From the NCBI GenBank assembly GCA_946545145.1, contig CAMNNG010000032.1:1-11702 (forward strand): 11,702 nucleotides of DNA, in the 5' to 3' direction. This DNA comes from an uncultured Bacillota bacterium (GTDB lineage: Bacteria > Bacillota > Clostridia > Peptostreptococcales > Anaerovoracaceae). Shown here piece after piece: positions 5,831-11,702 of this stretch. The notes under the pieces were generated by a model. That model was not told the origin of the DNA. It searched no databases and worked only from the letters and a program-made list of their open reading frames with translations. A program made the translations under genes and the position numbers. How positions within the stretch are numbered: the first letter of the stretch is position 1; the number at the start of each line of letters is the position of its first letter.

Positions 5831-6208
5831 CTATAGATACTTTTCCCTGTAAGCATCCGAATGCTCTATCAGGCAAAGACGGACACCGTTCGGATCTTTT
5901 ATGAAGATCTGTCTTCCGACTGTCGTCTCCGCGATCTCGCCTTCGAACGCGCATCCTGCCTTTTCGAGTTTTCCGATCACCTCGTCCAGGTCATCAACAT
6001 CGGTCCCGACAGAATACAGGCCGATCTCAAAACCCGGCGCCTCTATCAATTCGACACCGGAGCCTTCCGGGCTGTTCATGATCGTGATCGCCCCGGCAGG
6101 AAGGTCGACGTGATATCCTTCTTCAAATCCCAGGATGTCACGGTAAAACCTGACCGACTCTTCCAGGCACTTCACGATCATAGTCGAATACTTTACACTT
6201 ATCCTCAT
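5831..6208 (-). CDS. VOC-superfamily (glyoxalase/bleomycin resistance-fold) protein
   Basis: This 125-residue protein is the size of one VOC domain made of two beta-alpha-beta-beta-beta modules. The first module starts YSTMIVKCLEESVRFYRDILGF (about 7-28) and ends GVELIE with Glu53. The second ends KDPNGVRLCLIEH (104-116) with Glu115. Glu53 and Glu115 sit at the usual metal-ligand positions. The KDPNG-R---IE ending is typical of glyoxalase I-like proteins. It may be a lyase, a dioxygenase or a sequestering protein; the sequence does not decide. GGAGGT lies 6 bp before the ATG at 6208. A 13-codon upstream ORF ends on this start codon through an ATGA overlap. A strong terminator follows the gene, so it is probably transcribed alone or with the phosphatase gene upstream. 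Confidence 0.88.
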   Translation of the reverse strand: MRISVKYSTMIVKCLEESVRFYRDILGFEEGYHVDLPAGAITIMNSPEGSGVELIEAPGFEIGLYSVGTDVDDLDEVIGKLEKAGCAFEGEIAETTVGRQIFIKDPNGVRLCLIEHSDAYREKYL

Positions 6209-6246
6209 ATCCTGACCTCCGCTTCAGCTACAGCATCTGAAAACAT
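6205..6246 (-). CDS. Possible 13-residue leader ORF coupled to the VOC gene
   Basis: An ATG at 6246 opens MFSDAVAEAEVRI and stops at a TGA that overlaps the VOC start codon as ATGA. GGAGG lies about 10 bp upstream but inside a small potential hairpin, GGAG-GCG-CTCC (6251-6261). The arrangement fits translational coupling or a leader peptide. It is very short and could be chance, since the VOC gene has its own good ribosome site. Confidence 0.3.
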   Translation of the reverse strand: MFSDAVAEAEVRI

Positions 6247-6264
6247 GTTAGGAGCGCCTCCATT

Positions 6265-6308
6265 AATCTTTACTTATTATGGTTTTTTATCGCCAAAAAG
6301 TAAAGATT
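6265..6308. repeat. 11-bp perfect inverted repeat upstream of the VOC gene
   Basis: AATCTTTACTT (6265-6275) and AAGTAAAGATT (6298-6308) are exact reverse complements, separated by 22 bases. The right arm overlaps a possible minus-strand -10 hexamer, TACAAT (6306-6311). The arms are 33 bp apart centre to centre, about three helical turns, which suits a pair of protein half sites near a promoter better than a tight hairpin. Confidence 0.6.
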
Positions 6309-6336
6309 GTAGCGTGCAGTAAGCAAAATATGTAAA
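6306..6336 (-). promoter_or_regulatory. Possible promoter of the VOC gene
   Basis: The -10 is TACAAT (6311-6306), with TTTACA (6336-6331) as a possible -35 at a long 19-bp spacing. Transcription would start near 6299, inside the inverted repeat, giving a leader of about 90 bases. The -35 match and spacing are weak. Confidence 0.35.
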
Positions 6337-6351
6337 GAAAACCCGAAAAAC

Positions 6352-6951
6352 CTATTTGACCTTATCCTTTAGAGGCGTCTTCACTCCGCCGCTCAGCTCT
6401 CTGGGGATGCCGTACTCTCCGTTCTCGTTCTCGAACGCGTACACTGCGCAGTTTCCGATGAACGTGCCCCAGTAGCTGCCGTTCGAGTCCGGGGTCAGAT
6501 ACTCGAGCAGACCCTTCATCGCGATCGCGTGAGTGGAAAGAAGAATGTTCCCTGAAAGCCCTCTTATCTCCTCAAGAAAATCGCCCGCGCGCTCTACGAG
6601 TTCGGAGAGCTGCTCCATGCCTTCGGGCGCGGGGTTGTTTGCGAAGTCGCTGAAAAACTCAATGATCTCGGGAGGCGGATCTTTGAGGTCCGTTCCTTCG
6701 AACGGGCCGTAGTCCATCTCGATCAGGCGCTCGTCGATCACGGGCTCCGCTCCGCCCGTCACGATCTCGGCCGTCCTTACCGCTCTTGTAAGCGGACTCG
6801 AAAAGACGTGATCGAACTCGATCCCGCTCAGTATCCCGGCCGCTTCCTCAGCCTGCTTTTCGCCGCTTTCGTTCAGTGGCACATCGCGCCTTCCCTGAAG
6901 CCTTCCGGCCTTATTCATTTCTGTCTGTCCGTGTCTTATTATGTATATCAT
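6352..6951 (-). CDS. Histidine phosphatase (phosphoglycerate mutase-like) family protein
   Basis: This 199-residue protein begins MIYIIRHGQTEMNKAGRLQG. Arg6-His7-Gly8 is the RHG motif in which His7 is the phosphorylated nucleophile. SSPLTRAVRTAEI (about 51-63) supplies a second arginine (Arg56), Glu78 is the likely acid, and LLSTHAIAMKGLL (about 137-149) has the second catalytic histidine, His141. This is the branch of cobalamin-phosphatase-like and GpmB-like proteins; many are general phosphatases, so the substrate cannot be named. It is probably cytoplasmic. There is no good ribosome site before the ATG at 6951, but a -10-like TATCAT ends only 6 bp upstream, so the mRNA could be leaderless. 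It lies about 143 bp before the VOC gene without a visible terminator between them. Confidence 0.93.
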   Translation of the reverse strand: MIYIIRHGQTEMNKAGRLQGRRDVPLNESGEKQAEEAAGILSGIEFDHVFSSPLTRAVRTAEIVTGGAEPVIDERLIEMDYGPFEGTDLKDPPPEIIEFFSDFANNPAPEGMEQLSELVERAGDFLEEIRGLSGNILLSTHAIAMKGLLEYLTPDSNGSYWGTFIGNCAVYAFENENGEYGIPRELSGGVKTPLKDKVK

Positions 6952-6957
6952 ACGCTC

Positions 6958-6985
6958 ATGATATCACAGTTGTTCCGCTGGACAA
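6958..6985 (-). promoter_or_regulatory. Candidate promoter giving a near-leaderless phosphatase transcript
   Basis: On the minus strand TTGTCC (6985-6980) and TATCAT (6963-6958) are separated by 16 bp. Only six bases lie between the -10 and the ATG at 6951, so the start point would fall on or next to the start codon. That would fit the missing ribosome site. The -35 matches consensus at four of six bases. Confidence 0.35.
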
Positions 6986-6995
6986 ATACACATAC

Positions 6996-7025
6996 AAAAA
7001 AAGACAGGACCTTCATCCTGCCTTT
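6996..7025 (-). terminator. Rho-independent terminator after the yqeY-like gene
   Basis: On the minus strand AAAGGCAGGA (7025-7016) pairs with TCCTGTCTTT (7009-7000) with one G-T wobble and a six-base loop, then runs into a stretch of T residues. It lies 26 bp after the stop codon. Confidence 0.85.
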
Positions 7026-7051
7026 TCGTTATCTTTCTCTGCTCTGATCGC

Positions 7052-7489
7052 TTACTTGCTGAGCTCCGATACGAGTCTGTTGATCATCTTGCCGTCAGCC
7101 TTGCCCTTGAACTCCGGCATAACAGTCTTCATGATCATGCCCTTGTTGCCGCTTGCGAGAACGTCGGCAAACTTCTCTTCGAGGATCTTTCTGACTTCGT
7201 CTTCCGACATCATCTTCGGAGCGTACTCGCTGATGACATCATATGTGAACTGGTATCCTTCCCTGAGGTCCTGACGGTCTGCCGGGCAGGAATCGAGCTG
7301 CTCTTTAGCCGTCTTCTGGGACTTCAGGATAACTTTGTCTACGAGCTCTTCCGTGATATCATCTCTCGTGCCCGCATCTATGGCCGCTTTCTTGACGTCC
7401 GCTACGAGGGTAGCGATAGCGTCTTTGCGCGCCTTGTCGTGGGCCTTCATAGCCGCGATCATATCTTTCTGGAGTGTTTCAAATTGCAT
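7052..7489 (-). CDS. yqeY: GatB/YqeY domain-containing protein
   Basis: This 145-residue protein matches the stand-alone YqeY family in length and pattern. An N-terminal helical part (LQKDMIAAMKAHDKARKDAIATLV) is followed by the conserved RQDL--GY--- EYAPKMMSEDEVRKILEE block and a C-terminal GNKGMIMKTVMPEFKGKADGKMINRLVSE. The C-terminal module is related to the tail of GatB, the tRNA-dependent amidotransferase subunit, and is thought to contact tRNA; no enzymatic role is established. GAAGGGATGG is the ribosome site before the ATG at 7489, within an almost pure purine leader (minus strand, about 7490-7530). A strong terminator lies downstream, so it is probably a single-gene transcript with the promoter at about 7563-7591. 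Confidence 0.93.
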   Translation of the reverse strand: MQFETLQKDMIAAMKAHDKARKDAIATLVADVKKAAIDAGTRDDITEELVDKVILKSQKTAKEQLDSCPADRQDLREGYQFTYDVISEYAPKMMSEDEVRKILEEKFADVLASGNKGMIMKTVMPEFKGKADGKMINRLVSELSK

Positions 7490-7531
7490 TATCCATCCCT
7501 TCTTTCTCTTTTTTCTTTTCTTTATTCTTTA

Positions 7532-7546
7532 CGGCCGCCGCGGCCG
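7532..7546. other. GC-rich small hairpin in the yqeY-like leader
   Basis: CGGCCG-CCG-CGGCCG gives a six-bp G/C stem with a three-base loop and includes a NotI-type palindrome. It lies between the possible promoter and a purine-rich leader. No T run follows in the sense of transcription, so it is not an ordinary terminator. Confidence 0.4.
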
Positions 7547-7562
7547 CTTAGTGTCTGCTTAC

Positions 7563-7591
7563 ATTCTATTCCCGTTTGCGCTGTCCTGCAA
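7563..7591 (-). promoter_or_regulatory. Possible promoter of the yqeY-like gene
   Basis: On the minus strand TAGAAT (7568-7563) is a good -10, with TTGCAG (7591-7586) at 17 bp as a weak -35. It would give a leader of about 70 bases holding the GC-rich hairpin and the purine-rich ribosome site. Confidence 0.4.
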
Positions 7592-7610
7592 GAAAAATAA
7601 GCAGCGGACT

Positions 7611-8429
7611 TTAGAGCGCGCCCTTCGGACAGTTCTTCACGCATTCCATGCAAAGGATGCATTCCGTGCCGTTTTCCCTTTTTCGCGAAGCGTCGGTGAC
7701 ATCCACGTCCATGGGGCATACGCTCCTGCACCTGCCGCAGGACACGCACTTTTCCTCATCGCACTTCACACGGATGACAGCAAAATAGCTCATCGGCTTC
7801 ATGAACACAGTGACAGGGCAGATGTACTTGCAGAATGCGCGGTTGTCTTTGAACGAGTAAGCGAGCACGATACCGGCCGTATAGTAGGCCGCGTTGCCTA
7901 TGATGAATGCCCAGAACATGATCTTTTCTATGTTTCCCACATGCGCGAGGAACAGCGCCCCGACGAATACCAGTGATGCGGCAAATGTGACATACCGTAT
8001 CCATCCGATCTTCTTTCGAGGCATCTGGGGCACCTTGTACGGGAGGAAGTCCAGCACCATTGCGGTCCAGCAGGCATATCCGCACCAGCCTCTGCCGAAA
8101 AGCAGCGGGCCGAAGATCTTCGCCACGGCGTAGTGTATAGTTGCGGCTTCGAAGACGCCGGTGAACAGATAGTACCAGAAGCCCTCGATCTGCATGTTCT
8201 CCCCGCAGATCAGCCCGAGATAAACCAGCATATACAGCCCTACCAGCAGCTGCACGATGCGCCTGGCATGCGCGTACTGCCTGATGTACAGAAAGATCCC
8301 GAGCGCTATAGAGCACCCGATATAACTGAAATTGAAAAGATAGAAGATGTTGTCTTTGGTCAGCCAGAGCGTGACAGCTACCGTCTCAAAAACGGCCAGC
8401 ATCACCACCGGGAGTACATACTTTTTCAT
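7611..8429 (-). CDS. Membrane 4Fe-4S protein, NapH/YccM/NosR-like
   Basis: This 272-residue protein has several membrane segments (about 4-22, 30-50, 57-75, 84-108, 145-163 and 170-191) and a cytoplasmic ferredoxin-like tail. The tail has two CX2CX2CX3C motifs: Cys228, 231, 234 and 238, and Cys257, 260, 263 and 267, each able to hold a 4Fe-4S cluster. Two further pairs, C-GYA-C (116/120) and C-KYI-C-P (200/204), are the membrane-edge cysteines typical of NapH, NosR and YccM relatives, which pass electrons between quinols or flavins and a partner. The open frame begins upstream near 8606, but the ATG at 8429 is preferred: GGAGG lies 6 bp before it and the family starts with the first membrane helix. 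No nitrate, nitrous oxide or other terminal reductase gene lies nearby, so the partner is unknown. It follows the ABC permease gene by 85 bp. Confidence 0.9.
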   Translation of the reverse strand: MKKYVLPVVMLAVFETVAVTLWLTKDNIFYLFNFSYIGCSIALGIFLYIRQYAHARRIVQLLVGLYMLVYLGLICGENMQIEGFWYYLFTGVFEAATIHYAVAKIFGPLLFGRGWCGYACWTAMVLDFLPYKVPQMPRKKIGWIRYVTFAASLVFVGALFLAHVGNIEKIMFWAFIIGNAAYYTAGIVLAYSFKDNRAFCKYICPVTVFMKPMSYFAVIRVKCDEEKCVSCGRCRSVCPMDVDVTDASRKRENGTECILCMECVKNCPKGAL

Positions 8430-8454
8430 GCAGCGCCTCCACTTACACAGCTTT

Positions 8455-8476
8455 TGTATGTTCTGATATACATACA
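8455..8476. repeat. 7-8-7 inverted repeat before the 4Fe-4S protein gene
   Basis: TGTATGT (8455-8461) and ACATACA (8470-8476) are perfect reverse complements with eight bases between. On the minus strand a -10-like TATACT lies directly upstream (8481-8476), so the repeat would cover the start point. It could be an operator. The -35 region is poor. Confidence 0.45.
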
Positions 8477-8514
8477 GTATACCATGGAGGTGGCGACGCT
8501 GCTCTGCTTCCTTG

Positions 8515-9711
8515 CTAGAGCGGCAGGTCCTTTTTGACAAAAGTCTTCGCGCCGGCAAAGTAAGCGCATACAGCAACGACAGCAAGAATGACAAGCTTCG
8601 GCGCAAAGCCCATATCCAGATCTCCTGTTCCGATCGTTTTCAGGGCATCGAGATCATAAAGACCGACCAGCGTCAGCCTGTTGAATATGGACAGCTGCTC
8701 TACGCCCATTCCCATATCAAGAAGATCTTTCGATCCGAATATCCCGAGCAGCGAGGCGAGGAAGCACCAGATGGCGAACCCGCCGCCGAAAGCCAGAGCC
8801 TTGCTGCTTTCGTTGAATATGCAGCTGCACAGGAAGCAGATCCCGCCGACCGCTTCGACGAGGATATACAGAGCGAGATACATGACGATAAGGCGCTCAG
8901 GAACCACTTCCCCGAAAAGGACCTTCGTGCTCCCTATCCTTACGCAGCATCCGGCCGCGGTGATCAGCGCAGGCGCCAGGATGAGATAGAGCAGCTGCGT
9001 GCATGCTATGGCTCGCCGCTCGTTAGGCGCTGACAGAAGATAGGCCATCGAGCCCCTGTCCACCTGGGAAGCGATCAGACCGTTGGATGCGATGATCACG
9101 AACAGGAAAAGGATCAGAACTCCCATCCCGGTGAAATATATACGCGTGATCATGGCCGAGAAGTCCATCTCCTGAAGCCGGTCCAGATCTTCCTGGGATA
9201 TGCCGATCGAATCCAGCATCGACTCTGTCATGCCGGCAATGTCCAGCTCGTCCCCGGAGAAAATGCCCTTCTCTCCCCTGAGAGCATAAGCGTATTCGAA
9301 TAGATCCACATAGGCATCCGGGTCAGAGCCTTCCCCTTCGACCTTTGCGATCGTCTTTTCGAATCCGGCTGTGCTGAGTTCTTCCTCCGCCGCGGGTGAG
9401 CTGTTATAGACTTCGAATGCGGCTTTGTAAGAGCTGACGTCTCCGCCTTTCGAAAAGTCTTCATAGGACAGATCCGCTCCTGTCTGTTCGTCATAGGCGG
9501 CCAGCACACCCAGGTATCTGAAAAGATCTTCCTGAGTCTCTTCGCTGATCGTCCCCTTCTGTTCGACAGTCATCAGAGACGCCGCGACATTAGTCACGCC
9601 TGTGAACATGCAGAAAACGACAGTGATCACGACAAGGAGGATGACGTTGCTTTTGCAGGTATATCTGAACAGGGGCCCGGAGAACCACCGCGTCACTTTT
9701 CTGTTTTCCAT
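8515..9711 (-). CDS. ABC-2-type transporter permease
   Basis: This 398-residue protein starts MENRKVTRWFSGPLF. A first membrane helix (NVILLVVITVVFCMF, about 21-38) is followed by a large hydrophilic, acidic loop of about 140 residues that should lie outside the cell, then five or more membrane helices in the C-terminal half (around GVLILFLFVIIASNG, LLYLILAPALITAAG, YLALYILVEAVGGICFL, FAIWCFLASLLGIF and LVILAVVAVCAYFAG). This is the ABC-2 exporter layout. The ATG at 9711 is one base past the ATPase stop, and GGAGG lies in the ATPase's last codons, so translation is coupled. An in-frame ATG six codons upstream overlaps that ribosome site and is less likely. It pairs with the ATPase at 9713-10450. 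The cargo is unknown; peptides, drugs or lipids are typical for the class. Confidence 0.9.
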   Translation of the reverse strand: MENRKVTRWFSGPLFRYTCKSNVILLVVITVVFCMFTGVTNVAASLMTVEQKGTISEETQEDLFRYLGVLAAYDEQTGADLSYEDFSKGGDVSSYKAAFEVYNSSPAAEEELSTAGFEKTIAKVEGEGSDPDAYVDLFEYAYALRGEKGIFSGDELDIAGMTESMLDSIGISQEDLDRLQEMDFSAMITRIYFTGMGVLILFLFVIIASNGLIASQVDRGSMAYLLSAPNERRAIACTQLLYLILAPALITAAGCCVRIGSTKVLFGEVVPERLIVMYLALYILVEAVGGICFLCSCIFNESSKALAFGGGFAIWCFLASLLGIFGSKDLLDMGMGVEQLSIFNRLTLVGLYDLDALKTIGTGDLDMGFAPKLVILAVVAVCAYFAGAKTFVKKDLPL

Positions 9712-9712
9712 A

Positions 9713-10450
9713 TTATTCGCCTCCTCCATCTCTGTAAAAATCAAGGAAGTATCTCTCCAGATCGAAAGCATCGCCTTCTTTTCGCTTCAGCGCATCGAGG
9801 TCTATCTCGGAGACGATGTGTCCCTCCTTTATGATAGCCGCCCTGCTGCAGGCAGCGTCCACTTCATGGAAGATATGCGAAGAGAGGAAAATGGTCTTGC
9901 CCCTTGCTCTTTCCTCCGCGACATAGTCAATGAATTCTTTCTGCATTATCGGGTCGAGTCCCGAAGAAGGCTCATCCAGGATGAGGACATCGGGATCATG
10001 CATGAAGGCAGTGATTATCGCGACTTTCCTCTTCATGCCGAAGCTCATCTTGCGGATCCTGACCGATGTGTCCAGGCGGAATTTCCTGACCAGCATCTCA
10101 GTGCGCGCAGGGTCTGTTATGCCGCGCATCTTCTGCATCATATCCAGGAACTGTCCGCCCGTCATTCCAAGCGGCAGCTCTATCTCACCGGGGATGTAGC
10201 CTATGTCGTTCTTGAGATCGGCAGCCTGCGACCAGCAGTCCCTTCCCAGTATCTGCGCGCTCCCGCTTCCCGGCCGCGAAAACCCCATCAGATGACGGAT
10301 CGTAGTCGTCTTGCCCGCTCCGTTCGGACCGAGAAAGCCGTAGCACTCTCCCTTCATTACGTCCAGCGTTATATCAAAGGCTCCCCGGCCGAAGCCGTAG
10401 TCCTTTGTGAGGTGATCTATCCGGATCACCGGTGTTCTTTCTTTTTCCAT
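9713..10450 (-). CDS. ABC transporter ATP-binding protein
   Basis: This 245-residue ATPase starts MEKERTPVIRIDHLTKDYG. Walker A is GPNGAGKTT (41-49), the signature region is KMSFGMKRK (134-142), a degenerate form in place of LSGGQ as is usual for ABC-2 exporters, and Walker B is VLILDEP (155-161) with catalytic Glu160. SGLD (163-166) is the D-loop and His192 the switch histidine. It powers the permease at 8515-9711. The frame extends upstream to 10525, but the ATG at 10450 has GAGGGG about 8 bp upstream and matches the family start. It is transcribed divergently from a TetR gene, with 137 bp between the two start codons, so that regulator probably controls it. Confidence 0.94.
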   Translation of the reverse strand: MEKERTPVIRIDHLTKDYGFGRGAFDITLDVMKGECYGFLGPNGAGKTTTIRHLMGFSRPGSGSAQILGRDCWSQAADLKNDIGYIPGEIELPLGMTGGQFLDMMQKMRGITDPARTEMLVRKFRLDTSVRIRKMSFGMKRKVAIITAFMHDPDVLILDEPSSGLDPIMQKEFIDYVAEERARGKTIFLSSHIFHEVDAACSRAAIIKEGHIVSEIDLDALKRKEGDAFDLERYFLDFYRDGGGE

Positions 10451-10521
10451 TATCGTCCCCTCATTTCTTTGCGAAGCGCCGTTCTTGCAGTGAAAATCGA
10501 TCCTGCGCTTGCATTTTTTAG

Positions 10522-10557
10522 ACAATGTGTTGTATTTTTATTGTAAGCTACCGCCAA
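10522..10557 (-). promoter_or_regulatory. Possible promoter of the ABC exporter operon, with weak palindrome
   Basis: On the minus strand TTGGCG (10557-10552), 17 bp, then TACAAC (10534-10529) is a moderate promoter giving a leader of about 70 bases. ACAATGTGTTGT (10522-10533), with four-bp arms, covers its -10 and start point and could be part of an operator for the divergent TetR protein. The rest of the 137-bp divergent gap is AT-rich in 10513-10549; I cannot place the plus-strand promoter with confidence. Confidence 0.35.
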
Positions 10558-10587
10558 TGCTCTTATCACTACACAGTTGGAGGCAAA

Positions 10588-11160
10588 ATGTCTAAAAAAA
10601 TGAATGGCCTTTCACGTACGAAGGCCCGCAGCCGTCAAAATCTGATCGATGCTTTTGAGATCGTCTTCAAGAAAAAACCGCTGGAGAAGATCAGCATCAA
10701 GGACATCACCGACGCGGCCGGTTACAACCGCAGCACTTTCTATCTGTATTTCAGCGATATATATGAGCTGGCAGACGCATACGAAGATTCAGTGCTCAAG
10801 GATGTGTCAGCCATTGTCGAAAACATTGTTGACGGCAACTCCGAGCTTCCTTTGTCCGATCTTATAGGGATGATGGGACCGGCGGCCGGCGCCCACCTGG
10901 ACCGCATCTATCTTTCGTCACTCCTGCCCGGATTCGCAGGACGCTTCCGTCAGACTCTCATGCCGCTTTTCATGAAGATCACCGGCACAGAAAGAAGCAG
11001 TGAGAAACATGATTATCTGCTCTCACTGCTGTCTTCTATACTTCTGCACAATATCAAATATCTTCACGATACTGAGGATGGACTCGATCTCAAAGATGTC
11101 GTTCTCATCTCAGGCCGCCTGATCGCACCCGGTCTTTCGGATATAATCAGCGAACTGTGA
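10588..11160 (+). CDS. TetR-family transcriptional regulator
   Basis: This 190-residue protein starts MSKKMNGLSRTKARSRQ. The N-terminal helix-turn-helix domain is clear: ISIKDITDAAGYNRSTFYLYFSDIYEL covers about residues 35-61, with the TFYLYF recognition segment of the family. The remainder is helical and variable, as in TetR-like C-terminal domains with unknown ligands. The ATG at 10588 was chosen because GGAGG lies 4 bp upstream; the open frame reaches back to 10525 without a ribosome site. It is the only plus-strand gene in the window and diverges from the ABC exporter operon, the usual layout of a local exporter repressor. It differs in sequence from the TetR protein at 3746-4372. It ends 20 bp before the end of the convergent glycosyltransferase gene. 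Confidence 0.93.
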   Translation: MSKKMNGLSRTKARSRQNLIDAFEIVFKKKPLEKISIKDITDAAGYNRSTFYLYFSDIYELADAYEDSVLKDVSAIVENIVDGNSELPLSDLIGMMGPAAGAHLDRIYLSSLLPGFAGRFRQTLMPLFMKITGTERSSEKHDYLLSLLSSILLHNIKYLHDTEDGLDLKDVVLISGRLIAPGLSDIISEL

Positions 11161-11180
11161 TTATGATGGCCCTCCTCATT

Positions 11181-11702
11181 TCAGCGCTGTGCTGCCTCCT
11201 CTAAAAATTTTCTGGCCTCCTGCGCCCCGCCGCATGACCGGAAGCTTTCCGATATCTTTGATGCATTGGCTTTATATCCCGGATCTTCAAGTATCTGACG
11301 CAGAGCCCCGAGAACATCTTCTTCAGAGATCGACTTCAATCTGACGCCTGCGCCGAGCTCCTCTACCCTTTTTGCCACAGCATCCTGCTCAGCAGTCTGC
11401 GGGAAAAGGACGAGAGGCACCTGGAAATACAGACCTTCAGATGCGGAGTTCATTCCGCAGTGCGTGATAAAGGCATCGGCGGCCTGGAGGACCGCCATCT
11501 GATCCACAGACTCGTAGATCCGGATATTGTCCGGGATATTGTCGTAATGTTCCTGATTGGTACCCATAGAGATCACGACCTGCCAGTCCGTCTGTCCCAG
11601 CGCCCGGATGCAGTTCCTGTAGAATTCCCGGTTCTGATTGACCGTTCCCATGGAAATGTATATCAGCTTGTCCGCAGTCTTTTCAATCGGCCGGGTGACA
11701 GG
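11181..11702 (-). CDS. UDP-glycosyltransferase, macrolide type (MGT/YjiC-like), C-terminal part
   Basis: The frame runs from the right edge to a stop at 11181, giving 173 visible residues; the N-terminal half lies outside. KLIYISMGTVNQN marks the start of the nucleotide-binding domain. FITHCGMNSASEGLYFQVPLVLFPQTAEQ is the donor-binding signature of family GT1 enzymes, with the H-C-G-x-N-S-x-x-E core that binds the UDP-sugar. Later parts (AVAKRVEELGAGVRL and SEEDVLGALRQIL) fit the same family. Such bacterial enzymes transfer a sugar to macrolides, other antibiotics, flavonoids or sterol-like acceptors. An internal ATG at 11651 is not the start, because the frame and the conserved domain continue upstream. 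It converges on the TetR gene with only 20 bp between and no visible terminator. The acceptor is unknown. Confidence 0.9.
   Translation of the reverse strand, partial: PVTRPIEKTADKLIYISMGTVNQNREFYRNCIRALGQTDWQVVISMGTNQEHYDNIPDNIRIYESVDQMAVLQAADAFITHCGMNSASEGLYFQVPLVLFPQTAEQDAVAKRVEELGAGVRLKSISEEDVLGALRQILEDPGYKANASKISESFRSCGGAQEARKFLEEAAQR

Noticed and set aside
7586..7612. Terminator after the 4Fe-4S protein gene
   Set aside because: The possible stem around GTCCGCTGC and GCAGGAC is imperfect, with a bulge, and the T-rich part is in the loop rather than after the stem.
7335..7976. Plus-strand open frame of 213 codons spanning yqeY and the 4Fe-4S gene
   Set aside because: It crosses two well-supported minus-strand genes and the control region between them, with no recognisable domain.
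8430..8606. N-terminal extension of the 4Fe-4S membrane protein
   Set aside because: It would cover the end of the permease gene, the inverted repeat and the ribosome site; the start at 8429 fits the family.
9602..10546. Plus-strand open frame of 314 codons
   Set aside because: It is antisense to the ABC ATPase, whose Walker motifs fix the coding strand.

Overview
The window reads as chromosome from an anaerobic, low-to-mid GC Gram-positive bacterium, most likely a Clostridia-type Bacillota. The evidence is strong AGGAGG-type ribosome sites, consensus sigma-A-like promoters, a Sec lipoprotein signal peptide, abundant flavin and iron-sulfur proteins and a stand-alone YqeY gene. No marker allows a genus to be named. 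There are no RNA genes, insertion sequences or CRISPR arrays, and no gene-free stretch exceeds about 150 bases.

Region A (1-5814, all on the minus strand) is a redox gene cluster that looks like one long operon. It begins at a near-consensus promoter (TTGACA, 17 bp, TACAAT) at 5739-5767, flanked by two identical perfect 15-bp palindromes. In transcription order it holds: a short fragment resembling the C-terminus of a flavin reductase; a carboxymuconolactone decarboxylase-family protein; a flavodoxin with a lipoprotein signal peptide; a small putative membrane ORF; a TetR-family regulator; a soluble flavodoxin; an aldo/keto reductase; an iron-sulfur flavoprotein-like NAD(P)H oxidoreductase; a second aldo/keto reductase; and the start of an alpha/beta hydrolase that runs off the left edge. 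Gaps are short (6-53 bp) or genes overlap. The embedded TetR protein is the obvious candidate to bind the palindromes and autoregulate the unit. A reasonable inference is an inducible response that reduces or detoxifies a carbonyl, quinone or other electrophile. The substrate is unknown.

Region B (5778-7610, minus strand) holds three small housekeeping or accessory genes: a VOC/glyoxalase-fold protein, a histidine phosphatase and a GatB/YqeY-domain protein. Two clear intrinsic terminators lie here, one after the VOC gene and one after yqeY.

Region C (7611-11702) holds, on the minus strand, a membrane 4Fe-4S protein of the NapH/YccM type and an ABC-2 exporter (ATPase, then permease). Divergent from the exporter is a second TetR-family regulator on the plus strand. 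Convergent with that regulator is the 3' part of a macrolide-type UDP-glycosyltransferase cut by the right edge. A regulator, an exporter and a glycosyltransferase together suggest handling of a toxic small molecule, but this is context only.
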